Positions 7,474 through 16,714 are shown, counted from the stretch's first letter. The stretch: 22,432 nt of DNA from Flavobacteriales bacterium UBA6772 (GCA_002453265.1 DKGK01000060.1:1-22432), one strand, 5' to 3'. Program-made: numbers and translations. The notes: generated by a model from the sequence alone, not told the origin.

Positions 7474-9153
7474 ATGACAACTCGAAATCCTTGTTTCATT
7501 CCGTTTAAAAAATCGATAGCTTCCCTAAAGCTACCGACTAAATTTACCTTTCCTTTTTATTATAAACCAGACGAGTTAGGTGAAATTGCTTGTCAAGAGC
7601 TACAAGAATATTTAAGTGGCGATTTAGACTGGAAACACAATTTTGGTATTGCAAAAGAAGAGTCCTTAGCAATTGGTAAAATGTTTGGGGTTTTAGTGGT
7701 GGAAAATGAAGCCAAAGAAATAGGTTATATAACCGCTTTTTCGGGTAAAATGGCTGGTGTAAATACACTCGGTAATTTTGTACCTCCTATTTATGATATG
7801 TTAACAAATGATGGCTTTTTCTTAAAAGGACAAGCGGAATTGACTGAGATTAACAAAAGAGTACGAGATTTGAATGCTTGTGAGAACATTAAAGTTGCTG
7901 AGGAAGAAGTAATAAATGAAACTAATTTATATAAGTCTGAAGTAAAAGAACTGAGAGCTAAAATGGTAGTTGATAAGATACTTCGGAAACAAAAACGTAC
8001 TGAAGCAAAAGATTTAAGTCCTGATAAATACGAGCAAATAAACGAACAACTTAATAAGGATAGCATAGTTCAGAAAAATAAACTTAAATATTTACACCGT
8101 TTTTGGGAAGAAAGAATTGAAAAATCAAAACAGAAAGAAAAAGACCTAACTGCTGAAAGAACACATTTAAAAGAAAAAAGAAAAAGCTTATCGGCCATCT
8201 TACAAAAAGGTTTGTTTGATGAATATCATTTTTTAAATGCTGATGGCAAAAAAAGAAGCTTACTTTCTATTTTTAAAGATACGCCACAAGGAATTCCTCC
8301 TGCAGCAGCTGGAGAATGTGCAGCACCAAAACTATTACAGTTTGCCTTTTTAAACAATCTAAAACCTATAGCTCTCGCTGAGTTTTGGTGGGGAGAATCG
8401 CCTAAATCGGCTATAAGAAAACACAAACACTACTACGCTGCCTGTCAAGGAAAGTGCTATCCTATTTTAACCCATATGTTACAAGGATTAGAAGTAGATG
8501 AGAATCCACTTTTGATAAATCCTGCCGAAGGAAAAACAATCGAAATTGTTTACGAAGATGAGCATTTAGCTATAATAAACAAACCAAATGAGTTTTTATC
8601 AGTTCCTGGGAAAACAATAAAAGATTGTGTATTTAGTAGAATGAAAACAAAATACCCAAATGCTACAGGACCTTTAATAGTTCACCGACTAGATATGTCA
8701 ACTTCTGGAATTATGCTTATCGCTAAAACCAAAGAAGCCCACGATAATTTACAACAGCAGTTTATTAAAAGATCCATTCGTAAACGTTATGTAGCTCTTT
8801 TAGATGGAATCGTTAAAGAACCCATAGGAATTATTGACCTTCCATTACGAGTGGACTTAGACGATAGACCCAGACAATTGGTTTGTTACGAACATGGTAA
8901 ATCTGCTAGAACAAAATATGAAATTCTTAAAATTGAGAAAGGTAAAACTAGAATTCACTTCTACCCTATTACAGGTAGAACTCATCAATTGAGGGTTCAC
9001 GCTTCCCATTTTAAAGGACTAAATACCGCAATTTTAGGAGATGACCTGTATGGTTCAAAAAGCAATAGGCTTCATTTACATGCTGAATTTATTGAGTTTA
9101 TGCATCCTATAACGAATGACTTGGTTAAGTTTTCTGTGGAGGCTGGGTTTTAG
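7474..9153 (+). CDS. RluA-family pseudouridine synthase with long N-terminal extension
   Basis: 559 residues, far longer than typical RluA enzymes (about 220-330). The C-terminal half (about 355-559) is the RluA catalytic domain: YEDEHLAIINKPNEFLSVPG (359-378), the catalytic motif HRLDMSTSG (404-412) with Asp407 as nucleophile, then GRTHQLRVH and LHLHAEFIEFMHP. It converts specific uridines in rRNA or tRNA to pseudouridine. The N-terminal half contains a folded region (about 25-120), a charged Lys/Glu-rich coiled coil (about 125-245), and a conserved-looking module PPAAAGECAAPKLLQFAF ... LAEFWWGESP ... HYYAACQGKCYP (275-330) with Cys282, Cys324 and Cys328. This long form is known from Bacteroidota and gammaproteobacteria; its RNA target is not evident. 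The start at 7474 is the first ATG, with no Shine-Dalgarno. It is divergent from the PhoD-like gene. Confidence 0.9.
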   Translation: MTTRNPCFIPFKKSIASLKLPTKFTFPFYYKPDELGEIACQELQEYLSGDLDWKHNFGIAKEESLAIGKMFGVLVVENEAKEIGYITAFSGKMAGVNTLGNFVPPIYDMLTNDGFFLKGQAELTEINKRVRDLNACENIKVAEEEVINETNLYKSEVKELRAKMVVDKILRKQKRTEAKDLSPDKYEQINEQLNKDSIVQKNKLKYLHRFWEERIEKSKQKEKDLTAERTHLKEKRKSLSAILQKGLFDEYHFLNADGKKRSLLSIFKDTPQGIPPAAAGECAAPKLLQFAFLNNLKPIALAEFWWGESPKSAIRKHKHYYAACQGKCYPILTHMLQGLEVDENPLLINPAEGKTIEIVYEDEHLAIINKPNEFLSVPGKTIKDCVFSRMKTKYPNATGPLIVHRLDMSTSGIMLIAKTKEAHDNLQQQFIKRSIRKRYVALLDGIVKEPIGIIDLPLRVDLDDRPRQLVCYEHGKSARTKYEILKIEKGKTRIHFYPITGRTHQLRVHASHFKGLNTAILGDDLYGSKSNRLHLHAEFIEFMHPITNDLVKFSVEAGF

Positions 9154-9495
9154 GTGTTATAGAAGTGGATAAAAGGAATATTCTTTTGATTAGTGATATT
9201 TATACATTTAGCTTCATTTATAGTTAGAGCAATCAACTTCACTATCAAAATAAACTTTAATATTCTTTAGGTTAATAAAGGAATATAACATCACCTAACA
9301 CTGACCTATTAAGACACCCTTTTTATGATAAAAAAAGGTGTCATATTTAACTCCATCAATATAATATTCAATGTAATATACTTACATTTTCATTCACTTA
9401 TTCCTATCCGTTAAATCCTAAATGGTATTCAGAGGGATTGAAATTCCTCCCCGGTATGACAGAACCAAACGGGGAGTAAAAGTAATCAACCCCTT
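9154..9495. other. 342-bp non-coding gap between convergent genes, with several hairpins
   Basis: This gap lies between the RluA-type gene and the PBP1-LysM gene, which converge. No open frame worth calling. It contains AAAGGAATAT twice (9172-9181, 9277-9286), the second copy forming a stem with ATATTCTTT (9260-9268), a hairpin at 9313-9342, and overlapping GC-rich hairpins at 9447-9501. None has a strong T-run on the expected side, so the transcript ends are unclear. Confidence 0.6.
9313..9342. terminator. Hairpin, possible bidirectional terminator
   Basis: GACACC (9313-9318) pairs with GGTGTC (9337-9342), and TTTTT pairs with AAAAA inside, with one mismatch or bulge at C9319. The outer flanks are AT-rich but not a clean T-run. 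It lies midway between convergent genes, a usual place for a shared terminator. Confidence 0.45.
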
Positions 9496-11067
9496 TTACT
9501 CATCAACTCTAATAATTTCTAGATCTTCGTACTTAATAATTTGTACGGCTTGATTTCTAGAACCGTTGTCTTCGTTACGCTTATAGTTGAAATTGAAGTT
9601 TAAGTTTAGTAAATCCTTAGGCTCTAAGAATAACTCTGAAGAAACACCTCCGTAGTGCATTAATTGAGATAGGAAATAGAAGGTTACATCGAAGCCTGAA
9701 AAAGAAAAGCGTGGACTTGGATCTGAACCTGTTGCCTCTTGGTAATTCTCAACAAAATACTTTGTTAAAGTATCATTATACGACAATACACCACTGTTAG
9801 GCATATGTACATTAAGATTCATTAAATACTCGTAGTCTAGGTCTTTAAACGAATACCATTCTGGCATTCCAAAAACAACAATACTAGTATCTCTAGCAGC
9901 ATTTAATTTGGTTAATAAATCGGTTACGAAATCTTTTTCTGTAGAAGGAACTAAAATTACATTCGTCTCAGCCAAAGTATCAAGCTCATGGTAAATAGAA
10001 TCTATTACAGCTTTGTTTTTATTTAACAGTATTTCTCTATAGTTAGGTAAAGAATCTAAGTCTAATGCAGACAACATCCATTCTTTGTACTTTATATCGT
10101 CGGTAGAATCTCTACGAACCACTATAATATTTTTGTCGGCGTAGTTAGCAGCAATATATTCTGACATATACGAAACTTGACGTTTTTGTGTAGGAATTAC
10201 CTGAAATGCATTTGCAATATTTTCCAATAAATTTCCGTTGGTAGATAATGGAGCAACCGTTGGAACACCTCTTCTACTTAATATTTCTGCAGCAATTTTA
10301 TAGTTCTTCGAATAAAAAGGACCAATTACTAAGTCCATATCATCGAATTCTTTTTGTGCCACTATGTCGTATGTTTCTTGTGTATCGTTTTTAGTATCGT
10401 AAACGTGAACATTAATAGACATTCCAGCTTTATTTAAACTGTCTATGGCAATTTTAGCACCTGAATAAAAATCTAATGCAAAAAGTGTTTTCTTATAAAT
10501 TTCGTCTTCTTTACTAAGGTCTTGAAGTGCTTCTATTTTATCGTTTTTATCTAAATAAAGTGGCAACATAAAGGCTACATCATAAGTATCCTTTTTCTTA
10601 AACTTATTTTTTCTTTCTTTTAATTCTTCAAAAAAGTCTTTTTCCTTTTCTTCTTCAATAAATTCGATTTCTTCGCTTACATCAATTTCATCAAACTGAG
10701 GTATTTTTATACGCATTCCAGAACGGAAACCCTCCGACAAAATAGGATTGAACTCTAAAAGCACCTCTTCAGAGATTCCAAATTTATTTTTAATAGAATA
10801 AAAAGATTCTAAGGGTCGTACATCGTGCATAAAATAAACAACAGTATCTATAGATTCATGAATAATAGGAATCACAATATTCATCCCTCTTCGCAGACCT
10901 CTCTTCGCTCTAGGGTTTGCTTTTACAATCTCGCTAATAGAAATACCGTATTGCTTTGAAACACTATACAGTGTTTCTCCTCTTTTAACATCGTGCGTTT
11001 CTTGAGCCTGAGTAACAAGTGTACAAGCCAAACAAAGTATAAGGGTAACAACAAACTTTTTAAACAT
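9496..11067 (-). CDS. PBP1 and LysM domain protein (exported peptidoglycan-binding / type 1 periplasmic-binding fold)
   Basis: 523 residues from the ATG at 11067, chosen because MFKKFVVTLILCLACTLVTQ is a signal peptide; a start 24 bp upstream would bury it. Two LysM repeats follow: 25-68 (HDVKRGETLYSVSKQYGI ... RGMNIVIPI) and 79-123 (HDVRPLESFYSIKNKFGI ... SGMRIKIP). An acidic/basic charged linker at about 126-160 leads to a type 1 periplasmic-binding-protein domain (about 163-520) with DVAFMLPLYL, LVIGPFYSKNY, RRGVPTVAPLS and SFSGFDVTFYF. LysM anchors the protein to peptidoglycan. The PBP1 fold probably senses or scaffolds, since no transporter gene is adjacent. The domain combination is common in Bacteroidota but its function is unsettled. 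It is separated from the upstream T9SS gene by that gene's terminator and has its own -7-like box. Confidence 0.88.
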   Translation of the reverse strand: MFKKFVVTLILCLACTLVTQAQETHDVKRGETLYSVSKQYGISISEIVKANPRAKRGLRRGMNIVIPIIHESIDTVVYFMHDVRPLESFYSIKNKFGISEEVLLEFNPILSEGFRSGMRIKIPQFDEIDVSEEIEFIEEEKEKDFFEELKERKNKFKKKDTYDVAFMLPLYLDKNDKIEALQDLSKEDEIYKKTLFALDFYSGAKIAIDSLNKAGMSINVHVYDTKNDTQETYDIVAQKEFDDMDLVIGPFYSKNYKIAAEILSRRGVPTVAPLSTNGNLLENIANAFQVIPTQKRQVSYMSEYIAANYADKNIIVVRRDSTDDIKYKEWMLSALDLDSLPNYREILLNKNKAVIDSIYHELDTLAETNVILVPSTEKDFVTDLLTKLNAARDTSIVVFGMPEWYSFKDLDYEYLMNLNVHMPNSGVLSYNDTLTKYFVENYQEATGSDPSPRFSFSGFDVTFYFLSQLMHYGGVSSELFLEPKDLLNLNFNFNYKRNEDNGSRNQAVQIIKYEDLEIIRVDE

Positions 11068-11088
11068 ATCGTTTTTTATATAGACAGA

Positions 11089-11096
11089 CAAAAATA
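11089..11096 (-). promoter_or_regulatory. Putative -7 promoter element of the PBP1-LysM gene
   Basis: TATTTTTG on the minus strand matches TAnnTTTG and lies 22 bp before the ATG at 11067. Transcription from here fits the presence of a terminator just upstream (11155-11187). A convincing -33 TTTG at normal spacing is not visible. Confidence 0.4.
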
Positions 11097-11154
11097 GACA
11101 AATTAAGCTATGAGAAAAATATGTGAAACTTAATTCTACTTATTAACCTTTATA

Positions 11155-11187
11155 AATAAAAAATGCCGTCTGTATAAGACGGCATTT
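11155..11187 (-). terminator. Rho-independent terminator of the T9SS cargo gene
   Basis: AAATGCCGTC (11161-11170) pairs perfectly with GACGGCATTT (11178-11187) around a 7-nt loop. On the minus strand the stem is followed by a T-run, and it starts 19 bp past the stop at 11207. Confidence 0.9.
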
Positions 11188-11206
11188 AAAATATTATGGT
11201 CAACTA

Positions 11207-11947
11207 TTATTTAACAACAGTCATTTGTTTTGTAATTTTTTCTTTTCCACTTTGCATTTTGTAGAAATATACACCTGGCTGAATTGAAGCTGACTTCATA
11301 GCAACTTTGTGCGAACCAGACTCAAATTTAGCATCTGCTAAAACCATTACTTCTTGTCCTAAGTTATTGTGTAAACTCAATCTTACATTTGAAGTACTTG
11401 GTAAGTAAAAGCTAATTTCAGTAAAATCAGAAACTGGGTTAGGTACGTTTTGGAAAAGCTCCATGTCTTGAACCAACATCGCATTTACAGTAATACTAGA
11501 AATTACAGTTAATCCATCTTTAAAGTAGTTACTAGAACCTCTTTCAAATGAATTCATATTTAAAGAAACCATTTCGTTAGAAGATTTCTTCCACCATTTT
11601 AAACTAAAAACCTCTCCTTTAGAAAGACCTTCTTTTTCTGTAGTATATTCATCATCTCCCCAGAGAGCTAAACCAGTGTGATGACCAATATAAACAATAC
11701 TAGAAACCATGTTACCGTCTACATCGTAAGCAGCAATTTCATCACCTATTTCTGGTGATAAACTACCCCATGCAGTATCCAATAATAAAACAGTATGATT
11801 AGACCCTGTATTTACTGGGCGAGCAAAACGTTTTGTATCGTGTGCTTTTTCAGAATCTTGTGCTTTTATTTGTGCTTGAGAGTTTGTTGTAAATAAACAC
11901 ATTGCACAAACCATAGCGGCTCCTCTGAATATACTTGATTTTTTCAT
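11207..11947 (-). CDS. T9SS type A sorting domain-containing exported protein
   Basis: 246 residues. A signal peptide (1-26, ending TTNSQAQ) is followed by a mature domain at about 45-155 (NHTVLLLDTAWGSLSPEIGDEIAAY, ALWGDDEYTT, FSLKWWKKSS), seen in many Flavobacteriia surface proteins and of unknown function. The C-terminus (about 160-246) is a type A sorting domain: LFQNVPNPVSDFTEISFYLP, NLGQEVMVL, GVYFYKMQSGKEKITKQMTVVK. It directs export by the type IX machinery across the outer membrane, usually followed by removal of the domain and attachment to A-LPS or release. The mature part is short (about 130 residues) and shows no enzyme motif, so it may be adhesive or structural. It lies 77 bp downstream of the OM-barrel gene on the same strand and could be read with that operon; it ends at a strong terminator. 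Confidence 0.9.
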   Translation of the reverse strand: MKKSSIFRGAAMVCAMCLFTTNSQAQIKAQDSEKAHDTKRFARPVNTGSNHTVLLLDTAWGSLSPEIGDEIAAYDVDGNMVSSIVYIGHHTGLALWGDDEYTTEKEGLSKGEVFSLKWWKKSSNEMVSLNMNSFERGSSNYFKDGLTVISSITVNAMLVQDMELFQNVPNPVSDFTEISFYLPSTSNVRLSLHNNLGQEVMVLADAKFESGSHKVAMKSASIQPGVYFYKMQSGKEKITKQMTVVK

Positions 11948-12024
11948 CTTAATTGTCTTTAGTAATTATGGTTCTACGAATTTAATAAAAATTATACAAT
12001 CACTTGTTATAAATTAGTGAAAAT

Positions 12025-13608
12025 TTAAAATCTATACTTTGCTCCTAAATTTAACCTTCGTCCAATAAGTAGCTCTTGTTGCAAGAAACCAAAACTGTTA
12101 TTTAGTAAATTCATTCCTTCAATATAAAATCCAATTTGTTTGTTATATGCAAAATTTACTTTGCAATTTAGATCTATCATTGGATCGACTTTATAAGAAG
12201 AAAGATTAACATCATCAACTAAATACTCTCTAGCTCCAGTATAAAGAAGAGAACTAGTCATAAACCATTGATCGTTGTAATGGTAATCGCCATATAAACC
12301 GACTTCCAATTCTGGAACATGAGATAAATATTTATCAAAAGATTTGTACTCCCCCTTTAACCAAACATGAAATTTATCGGTCCATTTTGCATCTATTTGA
12401 GCATTTAATTTAACCATATTTACAGTTGTAAATTTTGGTATGAAGCGAGGTTCATAAGGTGCAAAATAATTTGTGGATTCTATAAAATGCATAAAACCAT
12501 CTTGCGTATTTGCTTCGAGACTTACTTGATAACTTACACCTCTAAATAGGCTTCCATTAATACCTACACGGGCAAAATACTTCGTATTGCTCGGCAATAA
12601 ATCTTCTGTTATTACAGACGATTCGTACGTATATGGATTAGCTCCATAAACATTTTGTAAGCTATACAAATGTCTGTCCCCTCCTACTTCAGCATAAGTA
12701 AAAAGCCCTTTATTAATCAATTCGTATTGAGCTCTAATTTCAGGGAATATTTTAATATTATCAACCAATAAGTCTGTATTTAAACCTACTTTAACTATAA
12801 CTCGTTTGGTGTTTCGGCTAGTCGATAAATTAGATTTCCAATGCAATGTATTTACATCATTAGATTGTAAAAAAGAAAAATCATTATTAAAATCCCAGTT
12901 TCTTATTTTATTAAGATGACCAGATTGAAACGTAGCAGCAGAAATTTGGTATTCGTTAAATTCTGTATTTCTAAAGAACACGTTTGAAGAAATATGTAAT
13001 TCTTTTGGGATAAGTGCAGATATAGTGTCGGTAAATAGAAAAGCTGCATCATAATCTATGTTAGAATTTCTATAAGGAGTTTCGTCTAAATCGAATCTAA
13101 ATTCATCCTTAAAAAGCAAATTAGACTGCAGAACAAAAGCATTAAACACACGTTTATAAGCTCCACCAAAGTTCAAATTACTAAACTTATTTTGACTATT
13201 GTCTTCTTCAGAAAAAGCTCCGTTGTAATTTAAATATGCTTGGTAAATACTTTTGGTGCTTTTGCCATTACTCAAATCCAGAGCTAAATGTGGATTTAAA
13301 TAAGTCCCCAAACCGAGTTCAATATGCTTAGAATAAAAATATTCAAAAGGAGATCTACTTAATACTCTAGCCCTTAACGAATCTAGGTTTTGCGAAACTC
13401 TAAACTCCTCAAATCGTATTAAATACTTTAAATTTTGAGAAACTTTAGTGGTGTCAATAAACAAAGGTTGAGACTTAATTTTATGAGCCTGCATTATTTT
13501 TGGCCTAAAATCTTTTACAACGTCTATAATTTCGTTGTTTAAATTTTCTTGGGCTTTTATACCAAAAACGGAAAAACAAGCTAATGCAAATACAATATAC
13601 TTTTTCAT
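12025..13608 (-). CDS. Outer-membrane beta-barrel protein (TonB-dependent-receptor-like), partner of the TPR protein
   Basis: 527 residues. Signal peptide 1-19 (MKKYIVFALACFSVFGIKA). Residues about 24-80 form a non-barrel segment (EIIDVVKDFRPKIMQAHKIK, then LRARVLSRSP), after which alternating amphipathic beta-strands run to the end. The chain closes with LNLGAKYRF, a terminal Phe typical of proteins inserted by the BAM complex. IEVVK/DVVK-YxPxIxxAxKI segments of this type occur in a Bacteroidota family annotated as TonB-dependent receptors and encoded next to a large TPR protein, exactly as here. No real TonB box or full plug domain is visible, so a classical transporter role is doubtful. 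The start is 4 bp after the TPR stop codon, so translation is probably coupled. Function unknown. Confidence 0.82.
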   Translation of the reverse strand: MKKYIVFALACFSVFGIKAQENLNNEIIDVVKDFRPKIMQAHKIKSQPLFIDTTKVSQNLKYLIRFEEFRVSQNLDSLRARVLSRSPFEYFYSKHIELGLGTYLNPHLALDLSNGKSTKSIYQAYLNYNGAFSEEDNSQNKFSNLNFGGAYKRVFNAFVLQSNLLFKDEFRFDLDETPYRNSNIDYDAAFLFTDTISALIPKELHISSNVFFRNTEFNEYQISAATFQSGHLNKIRNWDFNNDFSFLQSNDVNTLHWKSNLSTSRNTKRVIVKVGLNTDLLVDNIKIFPEIRAQYELINKGLFTYAEVGGDRHLYSLQNVYGANPYTYESSVITEDLLPSNTKYFARVGINGSLFRGVSYQVSLEANTQDGFMHFIESTNYFAPYEPRFIPKFTTVNMVKLNAQIDAKWTDKFHVWLKGEYKSFDKYLSHVPELEVGLYGDYHYNDQWFMTSSLLYTGAREYLVDDVNLSSYKVDPMIDLNCKVNFAYNKQIGFYIEGMNLLNNSFGFLQQELLIGRRLNLGAKYRF

Positions 13609-13612
13609 AGCT

Positions 13613-16600
13613 TTATTCTTCTGTAGTTTTAAGTGAGTCGGTTTTAGGTAAAGACTCTAGTACTGGACTAGAATCTAATTGAAGACTCAAATTTTGCTCT
13701 ATATTTTCTTTAGCCATAATTTCAGCTTTTAAAGCCTTAGCCTCTTTTAATACTGCCTCGTCTTTAATATTAAGCAGTAATTGATCTAATGTATGTGTAG
13801 CTTGAAAAACATCTTCTTCTACCCAATAATTATGAGCCAAGACAATGAAGGACTTCCCAAGCCATTTTTTGTATAATGGTAGTAAACGCGATTGTTCGAA
13901 AATAATTCCTTTCGAAGTTTCGTAGTCTCCATTATAAAAAGCCAAATAGGCTAAGTGGTACATCGCTTCAGCTTTTAGTTCTCCTTGACATTCAGCTTCT
14001 ACAATTAAATATTTTTCGGCGGCTAAAGTTCTATCTAAATTAGCAAAAGCAGCACGAGCAATAAAAGTATTGAGTTCTAAAAGCAGGCTTTCATCTACCC
14101 TACCAGAATTTAAAACCAATTGAGCTTGTTCTATAGCTTTTTCGTATTCGCCCAACTTAATGTAACAATCCATTAAACCTTGTTTGGCAAACAATTGCTG
14201 CTCTACCGTTTCTGCAATTAAATCGAGTTTTTCGAAATTTGCTAAGGCTTTACCAAACTGTTGCTTCGATTGGTACAAAATTGCTGTTTGCTTAATTGAA
14301 GAATGAGAATACTTATTGGAATTGTAAGAATTCACTATTTCGTAAGAAGCCAAGGCTTTATCTATACTGTCTATTTCAACTGCAGATTTTGCATAATAAT
14401 AGTGAGCAGATAATTTAAAATTTCCATCTGGATAGTTTTCTAAATAGGATTGAAAACCACTAAAAGACTTCGCATAAAAGCCTTTTAAATATTGTAATTC
14501 GGCAGATTCGTAAGAAGTAGAGTCTAATGCTGATGTGCTAACATTTACAAAACTTAGTGTTTCTAACCAGCTTACATAAGGAGTAACATCACCCAAATCT
14601 ACATATAAACTCCGCACATTATTTATGGCTTCTCTGGCGGTACTTGTAGCAGGATAATCTGCAACTAAACGTTTAAATTCTGCAATACTTTCCTCGTACT
14701 GCTCATTATTGTATAAAACAAGTCCAACTTTCATTCTAGCATCCGTTATAAAAACACTTGTTGGATAAAGCTCCTCTATAGCTTTAAAACTCTTTACAGC
14801 TGCATCAGGATTATTTAATTTTATAGAGGATTCACCAATTCTGTACAAGGCATCATCTTTATAAGTAGAAGAAGCATATTGTGTAGAAAAGTCCTTTAAA
14901 TGTTCAACCACTTTTTCGTGTTTATCCATTTGATGATATGCTAAAGCAATTTGATAGGCTGCATAATCGGAATCTACGCCCCAAAGTTCTATTGCTTTAT
15001 TGTAATTATGAATTGCTCTGGTATAGTCTTTCAACATATAATGTGCATCTCCCATTCTCGAAAAGGCATCGTGCAAACGAGTATCTTTACTAGCTACATT
15101 TGCAGTAAAAGTTTCGAAGGCTTTTAGTGATTTATTAAAATTCCAAAGTTTAAAATTTGCGTAAGCTATATGATATGAAGCTGACTTAAACTCTGGCATC
15201 GAACTAGCTAAAGCAGAATTTTGAAATTCTTTATAGGCTCCGATACTCTCCTTAAAGTTCTCTAATCTATAAAAAGACTCCCCTTTCCAGTAGCTGGCTA
15301 ATGCTTCGTAATTATTGTTATGTGTATAAAGTAACGATTTGTTAAAATGACTGATAGCATTGGTGTAATTTCGATCGTTAAATAGTTGTACAGCTCTGTA
15401 ATAAGACACTTCCTGGTAAGCTTGTTGCAACCTAATATTCTCTAGCCCACTAGTCTCCATAGACTTTATGGCTCTCGAATAATCTTTATGTGTTAAAAAG
15501 GCATTTATCAAATACGAATAAGCTTCATCTAAATATTCCGACTCTGGAAAGTCGTTTATAAAATCCTGAAGAATCATGGTAGGATCGGCATAAGGATAGC
15601 CTAATTCGTAACATAATTTTGCAAAATTGAAATTAGCATGTTCTGTAATAGCATTATTAAATGTGAAGTTTGAAGCGGATTCAAAAGCATTTTGTGCCGA
15701 TTTTTTATCGCCTAACTCCAAGTAGCAATCTGCCAAATAGTAATAAGTGTTTTGAGCTAAACTATCCTCTGCTTCTACAATTTTATTAAATGCGGCACTT
15801 GCCAACGAAAACTCATCTGATCGGTAATAAGATTGGCCTAATATATAGTAGCCTAAATCGTCTAAATTATTTTTTTCAGCTAAAAACTTATCGTTTAAAA
15901 AGTAAATAGCCTTTTTATAATCTTTAGTATGATAATAAGCCTCTGCAATAAGTTTATACATTTCTGCAGTAGCAGTTGTAATTGAATCTACATAAGGAAG
16001 GCAAAAAATTAAGAGTAAGTTGTATTCCTTTTGCTGATGATATATTTGTGCAATATAAAGCGGGATTTCATCTACAAACAAATCCATTTTTAACAAGTCT
16101 TCGAAATGTCTTTTAGCTGTTGCTAAATTTCCTTCAGCGTAAGCTATATAGCCAAAATAGTATTTAGATTTGTTTTGATACTCATTCTTATTAGACAATA
16201 GATCGTGAAAAATTGAGGCAGCCTTTTTTAATTCCTCTTCTGCCAATAAACTATAAGCATATTGAAATTTATAGTTTGCTCGGTACTTAATACGTATTTG
16301 AGAAATATCAATAAGTTCGTAATAATAAAGAGCTTCTTTATAGGCTCGTTTACTAAAATACAAATCTGCCAAAGACCTACATGCTTCGTAAAACAATGTA
16401 CTATTGGGATAATCTGTCATAAAACTCTTTAGCAAAAACACTGCGTCGTTATTGTACAAATGAACAGCACATAGTGCCTTATAATAATCTGTGTTAATTG
16501 CCAACAGACTATTTTCATCTTCTATAAGCTCATCTAAATTCACAAAAGCTTGGTAAGCCATTGCGTAAGATGCTGACTTATATTGCTGCAAAGCAGCCTG

Positions 16601-16696
16601 ATAGCTCACCATTATAGGGTCGCCTGAGCTTTGCTGTGCGAGCGTCTTTGAACTAGTGAAAAAAGTTAAAGACAATACAATTAATATAATTCTCAT
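13613..16696 (-). CDS. Large exported tetratricopeptide-repeat protein, first gene of the TPR/OM-barrel operon
   Basis: 1027 residues from the ATG at 16696. The frame extends 25 residues further upstream, but MRIILIVLSLTFFTSSKTLA is a good signal peptide, so the internal start is preferred. Nearly the whole mature chain is built of TPR or TPR-like helical hairpins about 34-40 residues apart, many with W/Y-x-x-G/A-x-x-x-Y-x-x-x-x-Y-x-x-A pattern (for example YYLADCYLELGDKKSAQNAF, GDAHYMLKDYTRAIHNYNKA, YRIGESSIKLNNPDAAVKSF). The C-terminus is an acidic, low-complexity tail (LDSSPVLESLPKTDSLKTTEE). It probably acts in the periplasm as a scaffold for the barrel encoded next. Similar TPR/barrel pairs recur in Bacteroidota, sometimes annotated as tol-pal YbgF-like, but no function is established from the sequence. 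Confidence 0.88.
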   Translation of the reverse strand: MRIILIVLSLTFFTSSKTLAQQSSGDPIMVSYQAALQQYKSASYAMAYQAFVNLDELIEDENSLLAINTDYYKALCAVHLYNNDAVFLLKSFMTDYPNSTLFYEACRSLADLYFSKRAYKEALYYYELIDISQIRIKYRANYKFQYAYSLLAEEELKKAASIFHDLLSNKNEYQNKSKYYFGYIAYAEGNLATAKRHFEDLLKMDLFVDEIPLYIAQIYHQQKEYNLLLIFCLPYVDSITTATAEMYKLIAEAYYHTKDYKKAIYFLNDKFLAEKNNLDDLGYYILGQSYYRSDEFSLASAAFNKIVEAEDSLAQNTYYYLADCYLELGDKKSAQNAFESASNFTFNNAITEHANFNFAKLCYELGYPYADPTMILQDFINDFPESEYLDEAYSYLINAFLTHKDYSRAIKSMETSGLENIRLQQAYQEVSYYRAVQLFNDRNYTNAISHFNKSLLYTHNNNYEALASYWKGESFYRLENFKESIGAYKEFQNSALASSMPEFKSASYHIAYANFKLWNFNKSLKAFETFTANVASKDTRLHDAFSRMGDAHYMLKDYTRAIHNYNKAIELWGVDSDYAAYQIALAYHQMDKHEKVVEHLKDFSTQYASSTYKDDALYRIGESSIKLNNPDAAVKSFKAIEELYPTSVFITDARMKVGLVLYNNEQYEESIAEFKRLVADYPATSTAREAINNVRSLYVDLGDVTPYVSWLETLSFVNVSTSALDSTSYESAELQYLKGFYAKSFSGFQSYLENYPDGNFKLSAHYYYAKSAVEIDSIDKALASYEIVNSYNSNKYSHSSIKQTAILYQSKQQFGKALANFEKLDLIAETVEQQLFAKQGLMDCYIKLGEYEKAIEQAQLVLNSGRVDESLLLELNTFIARAAFANLDRTLAAEKYLIVEAECQGELKAEAMYHLAYLAFYNGDYETSKGIIFEQSRLLPLYKKWLGKSFIVLAHNYWVEEDVFQATHTLDQLLLNIKDEAVLKEAKALKAEIMAKENIEQNLSLQLDSSPVLESLPKTDSLKTTEE

Positions 16697-16714
16697 TTTT
16701 GCTTGTTTAATCCT

